The notes below the pieces were generated by a model that saw nothing but the letters and a program-made list of their open reading frames with translations, searched no databases and was not told the DNA's origin. Position numbers and translations under genes: made by a program. From the NCBI GenBank assembly GCA_903943975.1, contig CAJAQB010000014.1, positions 62,001 through 126,000 of the forward strand: 64,000 nt of DNA, written 5' to 3'. Source of the stretch: Synechococcus lacustris (GTDB lineage Bacteria > Cyanobacteriota > Cyanobacteriia > PCC-6307 > Cyanobiaceae). This document shows, piece by piece, positions 24,008 to 32,685 of the stretch. Numbering within the stretch: position 1 is the first letter of the stretch; each line of letters starts with the position of its first letter.

Positions 24008-25354
24008 ATGGCTGCGGGCGATTCAGCTCACCGTGAATCGCTTGCTGCCGACCTCCATGGCTGGGCAGAGGGACGCCGCCGTAAGGCCTTCTTGTTTTTG
24101 GTGGCCTGCCTCGGGGCCGGAGCGGCGCCCCACTGGCTTGGTCCGCTGCGGGGGCTGATGCCCGCCCTCGGTTGTGCCTTAGTGCTCGGGGGTTACAGCC
24201 TGCACACCCTGTTGGCGGCCCGGGATTTGGGGGTTGATGCGCTTGGGGAGCTGCCCCCTGGGGAGTTGCCCAGGGTGGATGTGTTGGTGGCGGCCCGGGA
24301 TGAGGAGACGGTGATTGCCCGGCTGGTGGAGTCTGTGGCGGCCCTCGACTATCCCCAGGATCGCGTCAGCCTCTGGGTGATGGATGACGGCAGCCTGGAC
24401 CACACCCCCCAAATCCTTGAGAACTTGGCCGCCAGCCATCGCTTTCTGCAGGTGCGGCGGCGGCCCCGGGATTCCGGCGGCGGTAAATCTGCGGCCCTGA
24501 ATGCCCTGCTGCCCCAACTGCAGGGGGATTGGTTATTGGTGCTGGATGCCGATGCCAGCCTGGCCTCGGATTTGCTGCAACGGCTGCAACCGCAGCTGCG
24601 TTCCCCCCATTGGGGTGCCCTGCAGCTGCGGAAGGCGGTGGTCCATGCCGGCGCCAACCTGCTCACCCGGGCCCAGGCCCTGGAGATGGCTTTTGATGCG
24701 CAGATGCAGGAGGGGCGGATTGTTCGGGGCGGGATCGGCGAATTGCGCGGCAACGGTCAGTTCCTGCGGCGCCAGGTGCTGCAAGCCTGTGGCGGCTTCA
24801 ACGAAGACACCGTTACCGATGACCTGGACCTGAGCTTTCGTTTGTTGTTGGGGGGATATCCGATTGGTCTTGTTTGGAATCCGCCGGTGCAGGAGGAGCC
24901 CGTTACCCAGTGGTCGGCCCTACTGCGCCAGCGGCAGCGCTGGGCCGAGGGGGGCTTACAGCGCTTCTTTGACTACTGGCCCGCCCTGCTTTCTGATCGG
25001 CTCAGCCGCCGGCAGCAGCTAGATCTGCTCGTTTTCTTCTTGCTCCAATACGTGTTGCCAGTGGCCACCGTGGGTGATTTGTTGGCGTCCCTGGGTTGGC
25101 GCCAGTGGCCCTTACTTTGGCCCCTTTCGATCTCCACCCTCACCCTCAGTGCCCTGGCCCTAGGCCTGGCGGGCCGGCGGCGCAGTGATGGTCCCCCCTT
25201 GCCCGAGAGTTCAGGGCTGCACCTGTTGCTGGCAAACACTTATCTGTTGCATTGGTTCTTGGTGATCCCTTGGGTGAGCTTCAAAATGGCCACTCGACCG
25301 AAGCGCTTGGTGTGGGCCAAAACTAGCCATGCGGGGCTGCCGGTAACCAGTTGA
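24008..25354 (+). CDS. membrane glycosyltransferase, GT2 (CESA/NodC-like)
   Basis: 448 residues: two N-terminal membrane helices, a GT2 catalytic domain and a cluster of C-terminal helices. The processive GT2 signature D,D,D,QxxRW is complete: WVMDDGSLD, LVLDADASL, TVTDDLDLSFR and RQRQRWAEGG. Such enzymes polymerise or transfer sugars from nucleotide donors at the inner membrane. The acceptor cannot be predicted. It starts at ATG 24008, 25 bases after the SpoIID-like gene, and overlaps the next gene by 4 bases. Confidence 0.88.
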   Translation: MAAGDSAHRESLAADLHGWAEGRRRKAFLFLVACLGAGAAPHWLGPLRGLMPALGCALVLGGYSLHTLLAARDLGVDALGELPPGELPRVDVLVAARDEETVIARLVESVAALDYPQDRVSLWVMDDGSLDHTPQILENLAASHRFLQVRRRPRDSGGGKSAALNALLPQLQGDWLLVLDADASLASDLLQRLQPQLRSPHWGALQLRKAVVHAGANLLTRAQALEMAFDAQMQEGRIVRGGIGELRGNGQFLRRQVLQACGGFNEDTVTDDLDLSFRLLLGGYPIGLVWNPPVQEEPVTQWSALLRQRQRWAEGGLQRFFDYWPALLSDRLSRRQQLDLLVFFLLQYVLPVATVGDLLASLGWRQWPLLWPLSISTLTLSALALGLAGRRRSDGPPLPESSGLHLLLANTYLLHWFLVIPWVSFKMATRPKRLVWAKTSHAGLPVTS

Positions 25355-26001
25355 AAAAGCCCTTGCCATGGGGGGCTTTGGCCTGGCTAAGTGCTGGGCA
25401 ATACTTCATTGTGCAGCTGCTGGTGGCCAGGCTTTGGCCCGTTCCCTACAGCTTCACCCGCAACTTCATTAGCGACCTAGGCAATACCAGCTGCGGTTGG
25501 TCTACAAAACATGCCCAGCTTTGGATTTGTTCCCCGGCCCACCACTGGATGAATGCCAGTTTTGTGCTTTTGGGTATAACCACAGCCGCTGGGGCTTTGT
25601 TGTTACGTAAGCAATTACTTCCCAATAGGCTTGGCCTGCTAAGTACGGCTGCTTTTGTGGCCTCAGCCCTGGGCATTGCCATGGTGGGCTTGAATCCAGA
25701 GAATCTTGCTGGCAGCCGCCATATAGCCGGTGCTTACCTTGATTGTTATGGCTCAGTCATGGCCATTGGGTTGTTTGGCTTCTCCCTGAGGCAGCAAAGA
25801 CGTTTCCTTGGGCTGGCAAATTTTAGTTTAATTTCTGCCGGTTTTATTCTGTTGATCAGTGTGGTTTTTGTGGTTAATTACTATTTCCATGTTGGCTCTT
25901 TGTTGGAGCTGGGTCTTGGGGAAGGGGGTTCTGAAAAGTTAAATAATTATCCCATTTATCTTTGGCAAATTAGTGTTGGCCTTTTCTTGCTAAGGCGCTA
26001 A
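25351..26001 (+). CDS. DUF998 family integral membrane protein
   Basis: 216 residues with about six hydrophobic helices. YSFTRNFISDLGNT followed by a conserved H-W pair (HHWMNASFVLLG) is typical of the DUF998 family, membrane proteins of unknown role. The start is TTG 25351, overlapping the glycosyltransferase stop (TTGA), so translation is probably coupled. From here to about 27.7 kb base composition is visibly more AT-rich and third positions are less GC-biased than the flanks, a possible sign of transfer. Confidence 0.75.
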   Translation: MKKPLPWGALAWLSAGQYFIVQLLVARLWPVPYSFTRNFISDLGNTSCGWSTKHAQLWICSPAHHWMNASFVLLGITTAAGALLLRKQLLPNRLGLLSTAAFVASALGIAMVGLNPENLAGSRHIAGAYLDCYGSVMAIGLFGFSLRQQRRFLGLANFSLISAGFILLISVVFVVNYYFHVGSLLELGLGEGGSEKLNNYPIYLWQISVGLFLLRR

Positions 26002-26146
26002 GGAGGCCGGTTTAATGCGCTGCTTGTGATGCCCTGGTTTAGGTATTTCGCTTGAAATCCTTTGCTTGAAAAGAATTGCTTGATCGAAACTCGAAATAAA
26101 TAATAGATATGTAGTATAAATTACATGGCATTCAGGTGAGGGGCTA

Positions 26147-26683
26147 ATGGCCGTGCAGCGTTTCCTGTGGTCTGGGGCTGGCCTAATTGTGGCGGGGCTG
26201 GCAGGGGTGATTGGCTTTGCTGAATTCAAAACCTGGCAACTGCAGCACGCCCCCCAGCAGGCCGTTTTCCTGGCGGGTGTGATTCCATCCCAGCGGCCAG
26301 AGGGGTTTTATACGGGATCGGTGCCAGGGTTGCAAGGTTCCCCTTGGCAGGGGAAACGGTTCGATGCGCCCCACTCGGCCGGGGTGAATATTTTTCAGTC
26401 CAAAGGTATAGCCACGGCCCAGTACCCCTTCCGCACCTCGGTGGCCCCGGGGGAGTTGGACCCCCAGCGGCAGGTGTTCCGAATTGATTACAACAACCCG
26501 CAAAACCCCTGGTGGGTGCGTTTGTTTTTAGATGAGGTGGTGGAGGTAAAGCCGAATCTGTGGCTGGGTAAGTTGAGCCTGCAGATTATTCCTGGCCATC
26601 CCTTTGGTTTGCTCTTCTTTGAACTAAAAAAAGATTCATTTCGGTATGTGAAGTTGCCGATCTATCAACCCCCTGGTCCGTAG
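26147..26683 (+). CDS. hypothetical protein with N-terminal membrane anchor
   Basis: 178 residues from ATG 26147, with GAGGGG about 5 bases upstream. One N-terminal hydrophobic helix (GAGLIVAGLAGVIGFAEF) precedes an extracytoplasmic part rich in aromatic residues: FRIDYNNPQNPWWVRLFLDE, then VVEVKPNLWLGKLSLQIIPG. That pattern suggests a small lipocalin-like beta sheet, but no family is claimed. The 145-base gap before it is AT-rich (TAGTATAAAT at about 26112) and may hold its promoter. Confidence 0.6.
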   Translation: MAVQRFLWSGAGLIVAGLAGVIGFAEFKTWQLQHAPQQAVFLAGVIPSQRPEGFYTGSVPGLQGSPWQGKRFDAPHSAGVNIFQSKGIATAQYPFRTSVAPGELDPQRQVFRIDYNNPQNPWWVRLFLDEVVEVKPNLWLGKLSLQIIPGHPFGLLFFELKKDSFRYVKLPIYQPPGP

Positions 26684-26741
26684 CTTTCCAAGTAAGTGAT
26701 TGCTAGAGTTAGTCTGTTGACTACCTCTAGCTGCTTTACCC

Positions 26742-27704
26742 TTGGACAAGCTTTTTTCCTGGCGAACTGCGCTAACCGTATATGTAGGTTTGATTGTACT
26801 TGATGTTTGGATGCTCTGGGTTACTCCCACCCTGAGCCCTTGGCATTGGGTGGGATTCGCCGGTTTTGTGATCATGCCCTTGGCGCTTGTGGCCATGCGG
26901 CGCACCGGCGACCATCAAAACACGGCAATTACCCAGGTTCATTTGGCTTTCATGGGTTTTGCTGGTTATGCCAACACAATCTTTATACCATCCATTAAAG
27001 AATTTTACTACACCAATACCTGGGGCGTGGGTAATTACTACGTGCCATCGCGCACGGTGTATCCCTTCGGTATTCCTCTGAATAGTGAAGTGATAGTTAC
27101 TTCCCATGCGGCAAGCGCGATTTTGCTTGCCTCATTGATAACTTTTCAATGGATCGTGATGCTGCGTAAGCGGCGCTCGCCAGAAACAATTAAATTGCAT
27201 AAATCTATTGGCATATTTACGGCCGCTGTGGTGTTGCCGATTATGGCCATCACCGGAATCCTCAGTTCGATTTATGTTTTGCGTACTCCTTTTAATCAGG
27301 TAATCTATGGGGCATTGCCTATAATCATTGTTATTTGCCTGATTTCTTCGATCCGTAGTGCTATTGCTGGCAAATTTGTTGAGCATGTTGATTCTGCCTA
27401 CGCGGCCTTTATTGTGCTTTGCTCGGCGGCTCTTTATCGTTTTGCTTGTTTATTTATTTGGCTGGCGCGAGGGGTTTATACCACTCCCACCCAGGCGCCT
27501 GTGGATGGGGCAGCGATCATTACCTATTTGATATTAATTGTTTTCCTTGTGGTTCCCTTTGCGGTAATCGGCCGGCTTAAGCAGAATCTTTTCCCGATCC
27601 TGGCCCTGGCTTCAGTGCTAGTTTGTTCCATGATCTTTGTGCCTTGGCAGTTCTTTGGGGCTCCAACAACCGCCCCTTTCTGGCTTCATATGTCACTCTT
27701 TTAG
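26742..27704 (+). CDS. polytopic membrane protein of unknown function
   Basis: 320 residues with about eight predicted helices. The start is TTG 26742 (MDKLFSWRTALTV). Histidines placed near helix ends (VTSHAASAILLASLITF and ETIKLHKSIGIFTAAVVL) recall heme-binding or DUF2306-like membrane proteins, but this is only suggestive. It follows the anchored hypothetical by 58 bases and shares its AT-richer composition. An upstream TCTTTTAGGTGGG-type direct repeat is present just after the stop (about 27697-27723). Confidence 0.6.
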   Translation: MDKLFSWRTALTVYVGLIVLDVWMLWVTPTLSPWHWVGFAGFVIMPLALVAMRRTGDHQNTAITQVHLAFMGFAGYANTIFIPSIKEFYYTNTWGVGNYYVPSRTVYPFGIPLNSEVIVTSHAASAILLASLITFQWIVMLRKRRSPETIKLHKSIGIFTAAVVLPIMAITGILSSIYVLRTPFNQVIYGALPIIIVICLISSIRSAIAGKFVEHVDSAYAAFIVLCSAALYRFACLFIWLARGVYTTPTQAPVDGAAIITYLILIVFLVVPFAVIGRLKQNLFPILALASVLVCSMIFVPWQFFGAPTTAPFWLHMSLF

Positions 27705-27785
27705 GTGGGTCTTTTAGGTGGGCTTTTGCTTTTAGGGGTCGTCTTTATTGGGCTGAATTAATCTTTATTAATTCATATCAGTCTG

Positions 27786-29855
27786 TTAGTCATCTTCTGT
27801 GCTGATCACTTCCCCGTTGAAAAACTCTGCCAGCCTTTGGGCTTGTACCTGCAAGCCATTGCTTGATTGACGGGGAATTAATTGGCCAATGCTGGCTGGA
27901 GTGGTGTTGGCGGGGTTGGAGGTTTCAGCGCTGGCGGCTGGGGGGGCAGTAAGCATCGTCCCTGGTTGCGGTGCAGCCGGTGCTGGAGCTGGAGTTGGGC
28001 TGGCTGCCATTGGGGTTGCCAAGGTTCCCGCAGAAAATGTTGGCGCAGCAGTTGCTTGAGAAATAATTTGTTGAGCAGCAGTTGTGGGGGGAATGGTTGT
28101 GGCGGGATTTGGCGATGCCGCTGCTGCCGGTTGCTTGGCTTCCGGTTGCTTGGCTTCCGCTTGCTGGCTAGTTGTGTTGCCGGTTTCCAACACCACCTGA
28201 CGGTGTTGCCCTAAGGCCCGTTCGGCGGCCTGTTCCAACAGGGGCAGTCGGCTTTGCACCATCGCCACCCAGTTGGGGGCCACCCGCACCACGGCCCGTT
28301 GGGCATCTAGGCGCACCAGTTCCGCCTGCTGGGAGAGCAACATGCGGGTGGAAGGTAGTTCGAGGCTGGCCAGGATCTGTTGCCAAAGTTCGGCGAGATT
28401 GGTGCCGGTGCCGGTGCCGGTGCCGGTGCCGGTGGTGTCGGTGGTGGCGGTGGCGGCTGCGGCGGCAGCTGGGCTGTTTGTGGGAGCTGTGCTGTTTGTG
28501 GGAGCTGGGCTGGAGGTTGGTGTTGGGGTGGTGCTGGAAGTGCGACCGATTGTTGAAATCAAACTGTTGGTTTGAGGTGGATCTGATCGGCTTCCAGGTA
28601 CGGGATTTACTGCTTCATTTGCAATTACCCCTGGGTTTGCAGCTGCCCTTGCATTCGCAACTATTCCTGGATTCGCAACTACCCCTGGATTTGGCTCTGC
28701 CCGAGGCGCCGGGGCGGTTGTGCCGACTGTTGTTGCTGCTGGATTGGCGTTCTGTACGGCCTGTACAGGTTCCGCCAATAGCCCCAGCAGTAATACCTCC
28801 AGCCAGAGCCGCGGCTGGGCGCTTTGGCGCAGCTGGCCTTCGCTGCCCCGCAACTGCTGCTGCCAGCGCAGTAATTTCTCCCGCCCCAGCCCCTGGGCCA
28901 GGGGGGGCAGGGCGTCGCGGCTGGCGGGGGAAAAGCCAGTTAGCTCCAATTGGTTGGGCGCCACCAGGGCCAGGCAGAGATCGCGCAGCAACCCCGCCAA
29001 CCCCTGCAGCACCGAGGAAGGTTCCCGCCCCCGGTCGAGCAGCTCCCGACAACCCTGGAGCAGGGCCAAGGGGTCCGCGGCCACCAGAGATTGGGCCAGA
29101 TGTATTAATTCCTGTTCCGGCACCGCCCCCAGCAGTTCCCACACCGCCTCCGGCTCCACCGGCGGTGGCAGCAGGCTGAGCTGATCCAGCAGGCTTTCGG
29201 CATCCCGCAGGCCCCCCTGGGCCAGCTGGGCCACCAGGTGCAAGGCAGCGGCACTGATCTCGATGTTTTCTTCGCCGGCAATCCAGCTGAGGTGACCCTC
29301 CAGGGCCCCCAGGGGAATCCGCCGGAAATCAAAGCGCTGGCAACGGCTCAGGATCGTTGGCAGCACCCGCTGGGGATCGGTGGTGGCCAGCACAAACACC
29401 ACATGGGGGGGTGGTTCCTCCAGGGTCTTGAGCAGGGCGTTGAAGGCGGCGGTGGAGAGCATGTGGCATTCGTCCACCACATACACCTTCCAGCGGGCCT
29501 GCACCGGGGCAAAGCGGGAGCGTTCGATCAGGTCGCGGATGTTGTCTACGCCGGTGTTGGAGGCGGCGTCGATTTCGATCACATCCAGGGCAGCCCCGGC
29601 ACTGATCGAGCGGCACAGCTCACATTTGCCGCAGGGTTCCGGGGTGGGCCCCTCGCTACTCAAACAATTGAGTGAACGGGCGAGGATCCGGGCACTGGAG
29701 GTTTTGCCGGTGCCGCGGGGGCCGCTGAACAGATAGGCCGGGGCGATTCGATCCCTGAGCAGGGCATTGCTGAGCGTGGCGGCGATGGCCTCCTGGCCCA
29801 CAAGTTGGTCAAACCGTTGGGGTCTGTACTTGTGGTGTAGGGGTTCATAGGCCAT
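27786..29855 (-). CDS. dnaX: DNA polymerase III subunit gamma/tau
   Basis: 689 residues. The AAA+ clamp-loader part is canonical: HHKYRPQRFDQLVGQEAIAA, Walker A SGPRGTGKTSSA, a zinc module with CGKCELCRS, the DEXX box VVDECHMLS and the sensor/SRC motif TILSRCQRFDF. It loads the sliding clamp at the fork. The region after about residue 375 is an extended Ala/Thr/Pro linker full of DNA repeats, then a short folded C-terminal domain (LAELWQQILASLELPSTRM) and a second low-complexity linker ending in EFFNGEVISTEDD. It is 9 bases downstream of the LRAT-domain gene. Confidence 0.95.
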   Translation of the reverse strand: MAYEPLHHKYRPQRFDQLVGQEAIAATLSNALLRDRIAPAYLFSGPRGTGKTSSARILARSLNCLSSEGPTPEPCGKCELCRSISAGAALDVIEIDAASNTGVDNIRDLIERSRFAPVQARWKVYVVDECHMLSTAAFNALLKTLEEPPPHVVFVLATTDPQRVLPTILSRCQRFDFRRIPLGALEGHLSWIAGEENIEISAAALHLVAQLAQGGLRDAESLLDQLSLLPPPVEPEAVWELLGAVPEQELIHLAQSLVAADPLALLQGCRELLDRGREPSSVLQGLAGLLRDLCLALVAPNQLELTGFSPASRDALPPLAQGLGREKLLRWQQQLRGSEGQLRQSAQPRLWLEVLLLGLLAEPVQAVQNANPAATTVGTTAPAPRAEPNPGVVANPGIVANARAAANPGVIANEAVNPVPGSRSDPPQTNSLISTIGRTSSTTPTPTSSPAPTNSTAPTNSPAAAAAATATTDTTGTGTGTGTGTNLAELWQQILASLELPSTRMLLSQQAELVRLDAQRAVVRVAPNWVAMVQSRLPLLEQAAERALGQHRQVVLETGNTTSQQAEAKQPEAKQPAAAASPNPATTIPPTTAAQQIISQATAAPTFSAGTLATPMAASPTPAPAPAAPQPGTMLTAPPAASAETSNPANTTPASIGQLIPRQSSNGLQVQAQRLAEFFNGEVISTEDD
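28401..28437. repeat. GGTGCC hexamer repeat inside dnaX
   Basis: About five tandem GGTGCC units followed by a degenerate sixth, encoding alternating Thr-Gly in the minus-strand dnaX frame (TGTGTGTGTN). The unit length keeps frame, so copy-number change would only alter linker length. Confidence 0.85.
28749..28772. repeat. dispersed GTACGG palindrome inside dnaX
   Basis: GTTCTGTACGG-CCTGTACAGG sits within the dnaX linker and is read there as PVQAVQNA. It differs from the intergenic copy at 49131-49153 only at the right-hand end of the palindrome. Confidence 0.75.
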
Positions 29856-29864
29856 GGGCCGAGG

Positions 29865-30560
29865 CTACTCAGACCTGGGTGCTTCCCCCAGCAGTCGCTG
29901 CAGGCGGTCCTCCAGTTCCTGCACCGCCGCCAGTTGATCCGCCAGGGTTTGGGCGGCCAGCCGGTGGGGTTGCCTTTCCTCCAGGGCCCTTTGGGCCAAG
30001 CTGTCTTTACCTTCCCGCACGGCATCGGCGGCCGCCTTCCACCAGCTTTCCGTTTGCTGAAGTTCCCGCTCCAAGCGCGCCTGGAGCCGTTGGCGGAGGC
30101 CCTCCAGTTCCGCCAGGCTGCGTTTGGCCAGCCCCAGCCCCTTGGTCATGGTGAGACCTTGCTGCAACAGCACCCGCAATACGGCTAGGGCCGCCGCCGG
30201 CAACAGTTGCCCCAGGGCCAGGGCGCCGAGGGCACCACTGCCTAGGGCCTGTTCCACCTGGCCACTGCGGTGCTTGCCGGTTTTGCACCACACGGCGAAG
30301 TGTTCGCAGTTGTTAAACAGCAGGTTGTAGCGCTGCTCGCCGATGCGACCCATGGCCCGCCGCAGGGTTTGGCCGGGGGCATCGGCCTGGGGATAGCCCA
30401 CCACCAGGGGTTGTTCGCCGCGGCAAAACTCCAGCAGCGGGCTGCGCAGGATCTCTTGGCCCTCCAGGTAATGGGCCACGGTGCCATCGCCCAGGTCGAT
30501 GCCGTGGTGCATGAACAGGCCGTGGCGCCGGGGTACCTGTAGGTGATCGGCCGTGGCCAT
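29865..30560 (-). CDS. LRAT-domain (NlpC/P60-like) protein with helical tail
   Basis: 231 residues. The N-terminal half shows the LRAT cysteine-protease-like fold: the active His in LFMHHGIDLGDGTVAHY and the catalytic Cys in NNCEHFAVWCKTG. Family members in eukaryotes are acyltransferases or thiol hydrolases; bacterial roles are largely unknown. A hydrophobic stretch (GALGALALGQLLPAAALAVL) and a long coiled coil (AELEGLRQRLQARLERELQQ) follow, suggesting membrane association. It lies between clpX (4-base gap) and dnaX (9-base gap) on the same strand. Confidence 0.82.
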   Translation of the reverse strand: MATADHLQVPRRHGLFMHHGIDLGDGTVAHYLEGQEILRSPLLEFCRGEQPLVVGYPQADAPGQTLRRAMGRIGEQRYNLLFNNCEHFAVWCKTGKHRSGQVEQALGSGALGALALGQLLPAAALAVLRVLLQQGLTMTKGLGLAKRSLAELEGLRQRLQARLERELQQTESWWKAAADAVREGKDSLAQRALEERQPHRLAAQTLADQLAAVQELEDRLQRLLGEAPRSE

Positions 30561-30564
30561 GGCC

Positions 30565-31914
30565 TCAGGCGGTTTCCTTTTGCTCGAGGCTGGTGGGGTG
30601 GGCCAACACCTTGGGGCCGTGCCGTTCCTCCACCATTTCCTGGGTCACCACAAACTTGTGCACGTCATCGCGGTTGGGCAGGTCGTACATCAGGTCGAGC
30701 ATCAGTTCCTCAACAATGCCGCGCAGGGCCCGGGCGCCGGTTTTGCGGCGGTGGGCCTCCCGGGCGATGGCCCGCACGGCCTCCGGTTGGAATTCCAGTC
30801 GCACGCTGTCCATCGACAGCAGGGTTTGGAATTGCTTGATCAGGGCATCGCGGGGTTCGGTGAGGATTGCCTCCAGGGCGTCCTCATCGAGGGGTTCGAG
30901 CACGGCGCTCACCGGCATGCGGCCGATGAACTCAGGGATTAGGCCGTAGCGCACCAGGTCGTCGGCCTCCAGGTGGCGGAGCACATGGCTGCTTTCCGGT
31001 TCCTTGTGGCGGCTGCGGCCGCGGCTGTCGGCCTGCACGAAGCCGATCGAATTGCGGCCTAGGCGTTTCTGGATGATGTCTTCCAGACCCACGAAGGCGC
31101 CACCGCAGATAAACAGGATCTGGCTGGTGTCGATCTGGATGCAGTCTTGGTAGGGGTGCTTGCGGCCCCCCTGGGGGGGCACGTTGGCCACGGTGCCCTC
31201 CAGCAGCTTCAGCAGCGCCTGCTGCACCCCCTCCCCCGACACATCACGGGTGATCGAAGGGTTTTCGCTCTTGCGGGCGATTTTGTCGATTTCGTCGATG
31301 TAGATGATGCCGCGCTGGGCTTGCTCCACATCCATGTCGGCCTTCTGCAGCAGCCGCAGCAGGATGTTTTCCACGTCTTCCCCCACATAACCGGCTTCGG
31401 TGAGGGTGGTGGCATCGGCCACGGCGAAGGGCACCGCCAGCATTTCGGCCAGGGTTTGGGCCAAGAGGGTCTTGCCGCAGCCGGTGGGGCCGATCAGCAG
31501 GATGTTGGACTTGTGCAAACGGGTGGCGTTTTCGTCGTGTTCCCCCTTGCCGTCGCCCTGCCAGGCCAGGCGTTTGTAGTGGTTGTAAACCGCCACCGAC
31601 AGCACCTTTTTCGCCTCGTTTTGGCCCACCACCTGGCTGTCTAGGAAGTTTTTGATCTCCTGGGGTTTAGGGATGGTGGCCAGGGTGGGGGCTGGCTTAG
31701 GTGCTTTTTTGCTGGGGGTCGCCTTGCGGCTGGTTTCGCTGGTTGCTCGGCCGCTGCCGCCATGGCCCTCTACGAGTTCCTCGTCGAGGATCTCGTTGCA
31801 GAGATCAATGCACTCATCGCAGATGTAGACCCCTGGTCCTGCGATCAGCTTGCGCACCTGTTCCTGGGACTTGCCGCAGAACGAGCACTTCAGGTGGGCA
31901 TCGAATTTGGCCAT
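30565..31914 (-). CDS. clpX: ClpX, ATPase of the ClpXP protease
   Basis: 449 residues: the N-terminal zinc-binding domain [15 protein letters not shown] and [10 protein letters not shown]; Walker [14 protein letters not shown]; Walker [12 protein letters not shown]; sensor regions; and the pore/IGF-bearing C-terminal half. It unfolds substrates and feeds them to ClpP. The gene order tig-clpP-clpX on the minus strand is the common bacterial cluster. Confidence 0.98.
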   Translation of the reverse strand: MAKFDAHLKCSFCGKSQEQVRKLIAGPGVYICDECIDLCNEILDEELVEGHGGSGRATSETSRKATPSKKAPKPAPTLATIPKPQEIKNFLDSQVVGQNEAKKVLSVAVYNHYKRLAWQGDGKGEHDENATRLHKSNILLIGPTGCGKTLLAQTLAEMLAVPFAVADATTLTEAGYVGEDVENILLRLLQKADMDVEQAQRGIIYIDEIDKIARKSENPSITRDVSGEGVQQALLKLLEGTVANVPPQGGRKHPYQDCIQIDTSQILFICGGAFVGLEDIIQKRLGRNSIGFVQADSRGRSRHKEPESSHVLRHLEADDLVRYGLIPEFIGRMPVSAVLEPLDEDALEAILTEPRDALIKQFQTLLSMDSVRLEFQPEAVRAIAREAHRRKTGARALRGIVEELMLDLMYDLPNRDDVHKFVVTQEMVEERHGPKVLAHPTSLEQKETA

Positions 31915-31968
31915 CGCCTGCTGCGGGGTGCCTCAACTTCAAGGATCGGCCGTAAAAGCCTTTCCGTC

Positions 31969-31987
31969 ACCCCCCACTAGGGGGGGT
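31969..31987. other. stem-loop between clpP and clpX
   Basis: ACCCCCC-ACTAG-GGGGGGT forms a 7-bp perfect stem with a 5-base loop in the 83-base clpP-clpX gap. No U-run follows on the minus strand. It may tune the relative levels of ClpP and ClpX mRNA by attenuation or processing. Confidence 0.55.
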
Positions 31988-31997
31988 TATTGGATTG

Positions 31998-32621
31998 TCA
32001 GTCGCGTACGACACGATCAATCAAACCGTAGGTCACTGCTTCGTCTGGCGAAAGAAAGTAGTCCCTGTCTGTGTCTTCAGCCACTTTCTCCAGGGATTGA
32101 CCCGTGTGCTCGGCCATCAAACCGTTGAGGGTGTCTTTCAAGTAAAGAATTTCTTTGGCCTGGATTTCAATGTCTACGGCCTGGCCCTGGGCTCCGCCCA
32201 TGGGCTGGTGGATCATGATCCGGGCATTGGGCAGGGCTAGGCGCTTGCCTTTGGCGCCCCCACACAGCAAAAAGGCGCCCATGCTGGCGGCGAGGCCGTA
32301 GCAGATGGTCACCACATTTGGGCTCACCTGCTGCATGGTGTCGTAGATGGCCAGGCCGGCGGTAACCGAGCCCCCCGGCGAATTCACGTAGATCTGAATG
32401 TCCTTTTCGGGGTCTTCAGCCTCGAGAAACAGCAGCTGGGCCACGATCGCGTCGGCGACGGCATCGTCGATGCCGGTGCCCAGAAAGATGATCCGTTCCC
32501 GCAGCAGGCGGGAATAGATGTCAAAGGCGCGATCCCCCCGGCCCGATTGCTCCACCACCGTGGGCACCATTGAGTTCTGCCAGTGGCTGTGGACCGGGTG
32601 GGGACGGAGGGCGTCAATCAC
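31998..32621 (-). CDS. clpP: ClpP protease proteolytic subunit
   Basis: 207 residues from the GTG at 32621 ([20 protein letters not shown]), matching the N-terminus of picocyanobacterial ClpP proteins; the track start at 32714 adds 31 unsupported residues. Catalytic Ser is in [12 protein letters not shown], His in [12 protein letters not shown], with the Asp in [12 protein letters not shown]. It is a full-length serine protease that pairs with ClpX. It lies 64 bases downstream of tig. Confidence 0.96.
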   Translation of the reverse strand: MIDALRPHPVHSHWQNSMVPTVVEQSGRGDRAFDIYSRLLRERIIFLGTGIDDAVADAIVAQLLFLEAEDPEKDIQIYVNSPGGSVTAGLAIYDTMQQVSPNVVTICYGLAASMGAFLLCGGAKGKRLALPNARIMIHQPMGGAQGQAVDIEIQAKEILYLKDTLNGLMAEHTGQSLEKVAEDTDRDYFLSPDEAVTYGLIDRVVRD

Positions 32622-32685
32622 GGGCAGGGGGACAGGCGTGCGGTAAGTGGAACTCAATCTATGGGCTGCTGTCAGTGGGCTGCTG

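Noticed and set aside
27786-29855. Intein or programmed frameshift in dnaX
   Set aside because: The clamp-loader core is continuous without intein motifs and no A-rich slippery site was seen; only the linker is unusual.
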